NCBI RefSeq assembly: GCF_041262565.1
Contig: NZ_JBGCCJ010000001.1
Location: 558,001-622,000 of the forward strand
Direction of reading: 5' to 3'
DNA: 64,000 nt
DNA from: Leifsonia sp. EB41
GTDB lineage: Bacteria > Actinomycetota > Actinomycetes > Actinomycetales > Microbacteriaceae
Part shown: in pieces, positions 55,296 to 64,000 of the stretch
Layout of the letters: each line of letters starts with the position of its first letter
Position numbering within the stretch: position 1 is the first letter of the stretch
Made by a program: the position numbers and the translations under genes
The notes under the pieces: generated by a model
What the model was told of the DNA's origin: nothing
The model's database searches: none
The model's input: the letters and a program-made list of their open reading frames with translations, nothing else

Positions 55296-57245
55296 CTAGG
55301 CGCGGCGCTTCTTGGCCTCGACGCCCTCGGCGGGCTCCTCGGCGGGCAGCGGGCGGGCGATCGGGATGCGGCTGCCCAGCACCTGCGCGACCAGGTCGCG
55401 CGCGATCTTCTGCGGGGTGAGCCCCGCGTCGTCCAGGATCTGGCTGCGCGACGCGTGGTCGATGAACGCGTCCGGCAGCCCGAGCTCGTCCACCGCGGTG
55501 TCGATGCCGGCCTCGCGGAGGTCCTGGCGCACGCGCGTGCCGATCCCGCCGACCCGGATGCCGTCCTCGATCGTCACCACGATGCGGTGCTCGGCGGCCA
55601 GGCTCAGGATGCTGCGCGGCACCGGGACGACCCAGCGCGGGTCAACGACGGTCGCGCCGATCCCCTGCGCGGCGAGCCGGTCCGCCACCTTCAGGCCGAG
55701 GTCGGCCATCGGCCCGACCGTCACCAGCAGCACGTCCTTGCTGTCCGACTCGCGCAGCACGTCCACGCCGTCCTCCAGGCGCCGCACGGCCGGGATGTCC
55801 GCCTGCACGTCGCCCTTCGGGAACCGCAGCACGGTGGGCGCGTCATCGACCGTCACGGCCTCCGCCAGCTCCTCGCGGAACCGGGAGCCGTCGCGTGGCG
55901 CCGCCAGCCGGATATTGGGGACCACCTGCAGGATCGCCAGGTCCCAGATGCCGTGGTGGCTCGGCCCGTCCGGGCCGGTGACCCCTGCACGGTCGAGCAC
56001 GAACGTGACGCCGGCCTTGTGCAGCGCGACGTCCATCAGCACCTGGTCGAACGCCCGGTTGATGAAGGTCGCGTAGATCGCGACGACCGGGTGGAGGCCG
56101 CCGTACGCGAGCCCCGCGGCGCTCGTCGCGGCGTGCTGCTCGGCGATGCCGACGTCGTGCACGCGGTCGGGGAACCGCTCGGCGAACTTGTGGAGGCCGG
56201 TCGGCCGAAGCATGGCGGCGGTGATGCCCACCAGCTTCGGGTTCTTCTCCGCGAGCTTCACGATCTCGTCGGAGAACACGTCCGTCCACTGCATCCCGGT
56301 CGAGCTCGCGAGCGCCTCGCCGGTCTCCGGGTCGATCTGGCCGACCGCGTGGAACTGATCGGCGGCGTCGCGCAGCGCGGGCTCGTAGCCGCGGCCCTTC
56401 TGGGTGATCGCGTGGACGATGACCGGGGCGCCGTAGTTCTTCGCCTGGCGCAGCGCCTCCTCCATCGCCTCGATGTCGTGGCCGTGCACCGGCCCGATGT
56501 ACTTGATGTCGAGGTTCGAGTACAGCGACTCGTTGTTGGAGAAGCGGCTGAGGAAGCCGTGCAGGCCGCCGCGGACGCCGCGATACAGCGACTGGCCGGG
56601 AGAGCCCAGCTTGTCGAACGCCTTCCGGCTGCTCAGGTACAGGTTGCGGTAGCCGCGCCGCGTGCGCACCGTGTTGAGGAAGCGCGCCATGCCGCCGATC
56701 GTCGGGGCGTAGGAGCGGCCGTTGTCGTTGACGATGATGATCAGCCGGCGATTGTTGTCGTCGGATATGTTGTTGAGCGCCTCCCACGTCATCCCGCCCG
56801 TGAGCGCGCCGTCGCCGACGACCGCGACGACGTGCCGGTCGTTCTGGCCGGTCATCTCGAAGGCGCGCGAAATGCCGTCGGCCCAGCTCAGCGACGACGA
56901 CGCGTGCGAGCTCTCGACGATGTCGTGCTCCGACTCGGAGCGCTGCGGGTAGCCGGCGAGGCCGCCGCGCTGGCGCAGCCGGGAGAAGTCCTGGCGCCCG
57001 GTGAGCAGTTTGTGGACGTACGACTGGTGCCCGGTGTCGAAGACGATCGCGTCCCGCGGCGAGTCGAACACGCGGTGGATGGCGATCGTCGTCTCGACCA
57101 CGCCGAGGTTCGGCCCCAGGTGGCCGCCGGTCTTGGCGACGTTGGCGACCAGGAACGCCCGCACTTCGGCAGCGAGCTGGTCGAGCTCCCGTTCCGTGAG
57201 CCGGTCGAGATCACGCGGCCCGTGGATGGTTTCGAGGATGCTCAT
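55296..57245 (-). CDS. dxs: 1-Deoxy-D-xylulose-5-phosphate synthase
   Basis: Dxs (649 aa) joins pyruvate and glyceraldehyde 3-phosphate in the first step of the MEP isoprenoid pathway. Domain I contains the His of DTGHQSYVHKLLTG and the thiamine-diphosphate motif GDGALTGGMTWEALNN. Domain II has HGHDIEAM and the catalytic Glu in DVGIAEQHA, and domain III ends in RDLVAQVLG plus a Lys/Arg tail. The start ATG at 57245 matches the family. The final residues of the DHFR-type gene face it with a 33-bp gap. Confidence 0.97.
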   Translation of the reverse strand: MSILETIHGPRDLDRLTERELDQLAAEVRAFLVANVAKTGGHLGPNLGVVETTIAIHRVFDSPRDAIVFDTGHQSYVHKLLTGRQDFSRLRQRGGLAGYPQRSESEHDIVESSHASSSLSWADGISRAFEMTGQNDRHVVAVVGDGALTGGMTWEALNNISDDNNRRLIIIVNDNGRSYAPTIGGMARFLNTVRTRRGYRNLYLSSRKAFDKLGSPGQSLYRGVRGGLHGFLSRFSNNESLYSNLDIKYIGPVHGHDIEAMEEALRQAKNYGAPVIVHAITQKGRGYEPALRDAADQFHAVGQIDPETGEALASSTGMQWTDVFSDEIVKLAEKNPKLVGITAAMLRPTGLHKFAERFPDRVHDVGIAEQHAATSAAGLAYGGLHPVVAIYATFINRAFDQVLMDVALHKAGVTFVLDRAGVTGPDGPSHHGIWDLAILQVVPNIRLAAPRDGSRFREELAEAVTVDDAPTVLRFPKGDVQADIPAVRRLEDGVDVLRESDSKDVLLVTVGPMADLGLKVADRLAAQGIGATVVDPRWVVPVPRSILSLAAEHRIVVTIEDGIRVGGIGTRVRQDLREAGIDTAVDELGLPDAFIDHASRSQILDDAGLTPQKIARDLVAQVLGSRIPIARPLPAEEPAEGVEAKKRRA

Positions 57246-57275
57246 GGATTTCAGTGTAGAACCGTGTGAATCGGA

Positions 57276-57306
57276 GGAGGCTCGGAACCGACGATCCCGA
57301 GCCTCC
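57276..57306 (-). terminator. Hairpin downstream of acnA
   Basis: GGAGGCTCGG (57276-57285) pairs perfectly with CCGAGCCTCC (57297-57306) across an 11-nt loop, 17 bp past the acnA stop. It separates acnA from dxs on the same strand. Confidence 0.75.
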
Positions 57307-57323
57307 CCTTGACAACGGTCTGG

Positions 57324-60134
<2,811 letters not shown>

Positions 60135-60211
60135 TGTGCCTTCTCCTTCGTCGGCGAGCGATGTCCCGCGAGCCTCATCCATCTTGGTCGTGCGTCGAAG
60201 CCTGTTTCCAG

Positions 60212-60230
60212 CAAGGTAAGCCTAAGCGGT
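60212..60230. promoter_or_regulatory. DtxR/IdeR-like iron box candidate upstream of acnA
   Basis: CAAGGTAAGCCTAAGCGGT matches the DtxR/IdeR consensus TWAGGTWAGSCTWACCTWA at 13 of the first 14 positions but departs from it in the right arm. It lies 78 bp upstream of the acnA start. Control of an Fe-S enzyme by iron would be sensible, but the weak right arm keeps the call tentative. Confidence 0.4.
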
Positions 60231-60243
60231 CGGCTCAGGAAAG

Positions 60244-60261
60244 TATCTTGACGTCAAGATA
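60244..60261. promoter_or_regulatory. Perfect 18-bp palindrome upstream of acnA
   Basis: TATCTTGACGTCAAGATA is exactly self-complementary. It lies about 110 bp upstream of the acnA start, in the only A/T-rich spot of the gap, and contains TTGACG that could serve as a -35 element. It is probably the operator of a dimeric repressor or activator; I cannot name the regulator with certainty. Confidence 0.65.
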
Positions 60262-60274
60262 AAATCTAGCACGT

Positions 60275-62647
60275 TCACTCGCGGTCGAACACCAGCCCGC
60301 GCCGTCGCGCGAACCGGTAGAACAGCTCGATACCGGCCGACCCCACCGCGCCCACCGCGATCCCCCAGAGCAGCGCTGTGTCGAGCGACAGGTGCATCTC
60401 GAAGAAGGCCGCAGTGCCCGGGATGACGCACACCAGCACGAACGCCGCCGCCACCCCGCCGAGCAGGAACCACCGCCAGGTCGTGAGCGGCCGCGTGAGA
60501 ACGCACAGGATCCAGAGCGACACGCAGAACAGGGCGAGCGTGGTCACGCTGCGCGCCTCGCGCAGGGGGATCGAGCTGTGCAGTGGCGCGTACGCCACCA
60601 CGGCGGTCAGCCCGGCGATGACGCCGGTCGGGATGGAGTACCGCAGGATGCGCGACAGCACGCCCGGCGTGTAGATGCGCTTGTTCGGCGCCAGCGCCAG
60701 GAAGAAGGAGGGGATGCCGATCGCGAGCGTCGAGACCAGCGTGAGCTGGCGCGGCAGGAACGGGAACGGCCAGAGCACCACCGCGCTGAACAGCGCCAGC
60801 AGGATGCCGTAGACCGTCTTCGCCAGGAAGATGTTCGACACCCGCTCCACGTTGGCGATCACCCGGCGGCCGGAGGAGAGCACGTCCGGCAGCCGGTCGA
60901 ATCGGTTGTCGAGCAGCACCAGCCGGGAGACCGCCTTGGTCGCCGCCGTCGCCGTCCCCATCGCGATCCCGAGGTTCGCGTCCTTGATCGCCATCGCGTC
61001 GTTGACGCCGTCGCCGGTCATCGCCACGGTGCGGCCCTGGCGCTGCAGCAGGCCGACCGCCGTGCGCTTCTGCTCCGGGCTGACCCGGCCGAAGATGCTG
61101 GAGCGCCCCAGCGCGGCCTCCAGGTCGTCGTCGGTCTCCAGGGTGGAGGCATCGACGGCCTCGCCCTCCATGTTCAGCGCCCGGGCGATGGCCTCGACCG
61201 TCACCGGGTTGTCGCCCGACATCACGATGACGCGGACCGCCTGCTCGCCGAAATAGCCGAGCGTCTCCGGCGCCTCCGGCCGCAGCGTCTCGCCCAGCAC
61301 GACCAGCAGCGCAGGCGCCACCCGCAGGTCGCCGAGCGGCACGTGCGTGCCGTGCGGCAGCGGGTCGATCGCCTGCGCCAAGGCCAGCGTCCTGCGCCCG
61401 GTCGAGGCGATGGCCGTCGCGCGCCGCAGCGCCTCCTCGTGCCCGGCGAGCACGCGCTCCGGGGCGCCGAGCACCCACGCCGTCTCCTCGTCCGCCACGC
61501 GCATGACGAGCCCGCTGTACTTGGTGGCCGAGCTGAACGGGATGCGCCGCTCGACGCGGAACCGGTCGCTCTGGAACCCGGTCGACAGGATGCCGGAGGT
61601 CGCGTTCCCCGTCTCGTCGGCCCCGAACGCGGCGAGCGCGATCTCCGCCAGCTCGGTGGGGACCTCCCCGATCGGCTCCGTGCCTTCCAGCACCAGTTCA
61701 CCGCTGGTCAGCGTCCCGGTCTTGTCGAGACAGAGCACATCGACGCGCGCAAGCACCTCCACGGCCGCGAGCTCCTGCACGAGCACCTTGCGCGCGGCGA
61801 GCTGGATGGCGGCGACGCCGAACGCGAGGCTGGTCAGCAGCACGAGGCCTTCGGGGATCATCCCGACCACCGCCGCCACCGCGTCGAGCAGCGCGCGCCG
61901 CCAGCGCGAGTCGGTGAACAGCTCGTTGAAGCCGCCGTACGCGAGCACCCGGCCGATGACCGTGACCAGGATGATCGGACCGAGGATCCAGGAGAGGTAC
62001 ACGAGGATGCGGTTGGTCGCGTCGCGCAGCTCGGAGTGCACGAGCGAGTGCCGGCGGATCTCGCTGGTCAGCTTGCTCGCGTAGGAGTCGGCTCCCACCG
62101 CCGTGACGACCGCGTAGCCGGTGCCGGTGGCGACGTGCGAGCCGGAGAGGAGCTGGGCGCCCTCGTCCTTGAACACGGGATCGGACTCCCCCGTCAGCAG
62201 CGACTCGTCCAGGGAGAGCCCCGTGCTCTCGGCCACCACCGCGTCGGCCGGGATCTGGTCGCCTGGTCGCAGCACCAAAAGGTCGTCGAGCACGACGTCC
62301 TCCAGTGCGATCGCGACGACCTCGCCATCGCGGCGGACCCGGCTCTCCGGCGCCGCCAGCAGCGCCGCGCGGTCGAGCACGCGCTTGGCCCGCACCTCCT
62401 GCACGATGCCGATGAGGGCGTTGACGACGACGACCCCGTAGAAGAAGCCGTCGCGGAGGTCGCCGAGCAGCAGCACCGCGATGAAGCAGCCGGTGAGGAT
62501 GCCGTTGAACAGCGTGAAGATGTTCTCGCGCAGGATGTCGGTGATCGACCGCGACCCCGGCTGGCGCTGGAGGTTCGCCCTGCCGTCCGCGTGGCGCTCC
62601 GCCACCTGCGCGGCGCTCAGGCCTTCCCTGGTCTGCGCGTCGAGCAT
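60275..62647 (-). CDS. Cation-translocating P-type ATPase (CtpE-like)
   Basis: The 790 aa protein is a P-type ATPase. It shows the actuator motif LLTGESDPV, the phosphorylation site CLDKTGTLTSGE, KxxGAPERV-type nucleotide site, and MTGDGVNDAMAIKDA hinge. Helix 4 contains MIPEGLVLLTS instead of the CPC of heavy-metal pumps. About ten membrane helices are seen. No N-terminal metal-binding domain exists. The length and PEGL motif resemble mycobacterial CtpE, a calcium pump, so divalent cation or calcium transport is the best guess. Confidence 0.9.
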   Translation of the reverse strand: MLDAQTREGLSAAQVAERHADGRANLQRQPGSRSITDILRENIFTLFNGILTGCFIAVLLLGDLRDGFFYGVVVVNALIGIVQEVRAKRVLDRAALLAAPESRVRRDGEVVAIALEDVVLDDLLVLRPGDQIPADAVVAESTGLSLDESLLTGESDPVFKDEGAQLLSGSHVATGTGYAVVTAVGADSYASKLTSEIRRHSLVHSELRDATNRILVYLSWILGPIILVTVIGRVLAYGGFNELFTDSRWRRALLDAVAAVVGMIPEGLVLLTSLAFGVAAIQLAARKVLVQELAAVEVLARVDVLCLDKTGTLTSGELVLEGTEPIGEVPTELAEIALAAFGADETGNATSGILSTGFQSDRFRVERRIPFSSATKYSGLVMRVADEETAWVLGAPERVLAGHEEALRRATAIASTGRRTLALAQAIDPLPHGTHVPLGDLRVAPALLVVLGETLRPEAPETLGYFGEQAVRVIVMSGDNPVTVEAIARALNMEGEAVDASTLETDDDLEAALGRSSIFGRVSPEQKRTAVGLLQRQGRTVAMTGDGVNDAMAIKDANLGIAMGTATAATKAVSRLVLLDNRFDRLPDVLSSGRRVIANVERVSNIFLAKTVYGILLALFSAVVLWPFPFLPRQLTLVSTLAIGIPSFFLALAPNKRIYTPGVLSRILRYSIPTGVIAGLTAVVAYAPLHSSIPLREARSVTTLALFCVSLWILCVLTRPLTTWRWFLLGGVAAAFVLVCVIPGTAAFFEMHLSLDTALLWGIAVGAVGSAGIELFYRFARRRGLVFDRE

Positions 62648-62674
62648 CCTTCCCCCTCCTGGACGGTCCTGCGC

Positions 62675-63487
62675 CTAACCGGCGCTGTTGCCTTGCGGCT
62701 TCGGCGACTGGGGCTTCTGGGGCTGCGGCTTCTGCGGGAACTGCCCCTTCACCACGAACCAGGTGATCAGCAGCAGCGGAGCATAGAGCGGGACGCCCAT
62801 CAGCAGCTTGGTGAGGGCGAGCGCGCTGGTGGCCGCGTCGGTGTGCGCCAGGTAGAGCGGCACCTGCACGAGCAGCCGCGCGGCGAAGAGCAGGAACCAG
62901 AGGAAGGTCAGAGCCTGCATGACGCGGAACTTCGACTTCACCCAGCGCCAGGCGAGCCCGTCGCCCATCAGGTAGCCGGCCGCGAGGCCGATCAGCGGCC
63001 AGCGCACCAGGATCGAGATCAGGAGGGCGGCGGCGTAGGCGGCGTTCGTCCAGATCCCGAGGAGGAAGTTGTCCTCGCCGCGCCCGGTGATGAGCGCCAG
63101 GATCGCCGAGATCCCGACGCCGATCAGACCGGCGAGGGCCTGCGTGACGGGCGTCTTGCCGACGATGCGCACCACGGTGAACACGGCCGCGACCGCGACG
63201 GAGACGCCGATCGACAGCGGGACGTTCTGCGTGAACGTGAAGAGGATGAGGAAGACCAGTCCGGGAAGTATGGTCTCCAGCAGGCCGCGGACGCCGCCGA
63301 GGGCCGCCATCAGAGCGGTGCCGGTCGGCGTCTCGCCGTCCACGAGCTGGCCCATGCCCGAGTTGCGCGCGGCCTTCGCCAAGCTCTCGCCGAGCGTGGA
63401 GGCGACCGGGTCGCGCTCCTCGTCGCCGGGCTGCGCGCCGGGCTCCGGCTCGTGGTGCTGGTCGGTCACGTCACGGCCACCGCTCAC
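62675..63487 (-). CDS. DUF3159 membrane protein
   Basis: This 270 aa protein has a charged N-terminal 55 residues, then six or so membrane helices containing the DUF3159 hallmark GGVRGLLETILPGLVFLI and WPLIGLAAGYLMGDG, and a Pro/Lys/Gln repeat tail (QKPQPQKPQ). The function is unknown. The start GTG overlaps the stop of the DUF3710 gene in GTGA, as in other actinobacteria where these two families are neighbours. Confidence 0.9.
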   Translation of the reverse strand: MSGGRDVTDQHHEPEPGAQPGDEERDPVASTLGESLAKAARNSGMGQLVDGETPTGTALMAALGGVRGLLETILPGLVFLILFTFTQNVPLSIGVSVAVAAVFTVVRIVGKTPVTQALAGLIGVGISAILALITGRGEDNFLLGIWTNAAYAAALLISILVRWPLIGLAAGYLMGDGLAWRWVKSKFRVMQALTFLWFLLFAARLLVQVPLYLAHTDAATSALALTKLLMGVPLYAPLLLITWFVVKGQFPQKPQPQKPQSPKPQGNSAG

Positions 63488-64000
63488 AGCGAGCTGTATC
63501 CGCTGTCGCCGGTGCTCGGCGCCGACGGCATGCGCAGCGGGATGAGGTCGCGCGGCGGCATCGGGGTGTTGCCGCGCACGACGACGATGCTGCGGAAGAG
63601 GTCCTCGACCAAGGCCGCGGCCTCCGGCTTCACGGCCGCGTCGCCGGCGATCACGCCGCGCAGGAACCAGCGCGGGCCGTCGACGCCGACGAAGCGTGCG
63701 ACCCGGGTCTCCCCCGGCGCGCCCTGCGGCGGGGCGACGGGGATCTCGGCCACCAGCTCGGGGCCGAAGACGCCGTCGCGCTCACTCACGCGGCCGCCCT
63801 GGCGCTGCACCTGCTCGGCGATCTGGCCGCGGATCTCGTTCCACAGGCCGGTGCTGCGCGGAGCCGCGAACGGCTGCACCTGCAGCGTCGAGTTCGCGTA
63901 GTCGAGCCCGACCGCGACGACGCGCTGCGACTCCTCCTCGACCTCCAGGCGGAGGTGGAGGCCCTCGCGCGGCAGGATCTTCACGCCGCCGAGGTCGACG
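63484..64000 (-). CDS. DUF3710 domain-containing protein, 5' part beyond the window
   Basis: The C-terminal 172 residues are present: VDLGGVKILPREGLHLRLEV at the window edge, then SGLWNEIR-like TGLWNEIRGQIAEQV, DGPRWFLRGVIAGDAA and a C-terminal PMPPRDLIPLRMP. This is the DUF3710 pattern. The frame stays open to position 64000, so the gene is cut by the window edge. It is coupled to the DUF3159 gene by a 4-nt overlap. Confidence 0.9.
   Translation of the reverse strand, partial: VDLGGVKILPREGLHLRLEVEEESQRVVAVGLDYANSTLQVQPFAAPRSTGLWNEIRGQIAEQVQRQGGRVSERDGVFGPELVAEIPVAPPQGAPGETRVARFVGVDGPRWFLRGVIAGDAAVKPEAAALVEDLFRSIVVVRGNTPMPPRDLIPLRMPSAPSTGDSGYSSL

Noticed and set aside
60392-63901. An 1169-codon open frame antisense to the P-type ATPase and DUF3159 genes
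   Set aside because: Same cause: antisense shadow of high-G/C codons, rich in His/Arg/Asp/Gln without any fold pattern.

Overview
The window reads as chromosome of a high-GC Gram-positive bacterium, most likely Microbacteriaceae (Leifsonia-like). The grounds are the very high G+C with strong third-position bias, frequent GTG starts after GGAGG-type ribosome sites, actinobacterial marker families (DUF3000-RNase D, DUF3159-DUF3710, SseA-SufE, thrS followed by a HIT protein) and AcnA-type aconitase. The genus is inferred from protein resemblance only.

Layout. 0.1-5.7 kb: a cyclic-nucleotide-domain oxidoreductase and a vitamin B6 block (pdxS-pdxT divergent from a MocR regulator and pdxY). 5.7-10.5 kb: HIT protein and threonyl-tRNA synthetase, then a secreted sedolisin. 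10.6-15.5 kb: a run of small single-domain enzymes (GNAT, three P-loop kinases, methyltransferase, 2H phosphoesterase, HAD hydrolase). 15.6-19.7 kb: a SRPBCC-SRPBCC-ArsR operon, then a frameshifted heme oxygenase immediately upstream of a bacteriophytochrome-GGDEF protein, that is, a red-light to cyclic-di-GMP module. 20.85-25.57 kb: a 4.7 kb segment bracketed by a 33-nt direct repeat that is the 3' end of tRNA-Val(GAC). It holds unfamiliar small genes, is partly lower in G+C and looks like an integration footprint without an integrase. 25.5-26.15 kb: four tRNA genes. 26.3-32.5 kb: membrane proteins, a sulfatase with a thioredoxin-like partner, and two PLP enzymes of sulfur amino acid metabolism. 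32.5-35.6 kb: a PemK-like gene, a degenerate ammonium-transporter paralog and a canonical Amt. 35.8-42.6 kb: zapE, sseA-sufE, LD-carboxypeptidase, hydrolase, DUF3000 and rnd. 42.6-49 kb: a beta-oxidation pair and an arginine deiminase pair. 49-55.3 kb: formylglycine-generating enzyme, TetR regulator, beta-galactosidase, aldo/keto reductase and a DHFR-fold protein. 55.3-64 kb: dxs, acnA, a P-type ATPase, DUF3159 and a partial DUF3710 gene.

The genes suggest an aerobic heterotroph with de novo and salvage B6 synthesis, MEP isoprenoids, fatty-acid oxidation, arginine deimination, sulfatase maturation and galactoside use. The observations most worth following are the Amt-like protein that has lost both pore histidines next to a normal Amt, the tRNA-bracketed segment, the phytochrome module with its broken chromophore-supply gene, and a set of long palindromes between convergent genes, two of which share a 19-nt arm.
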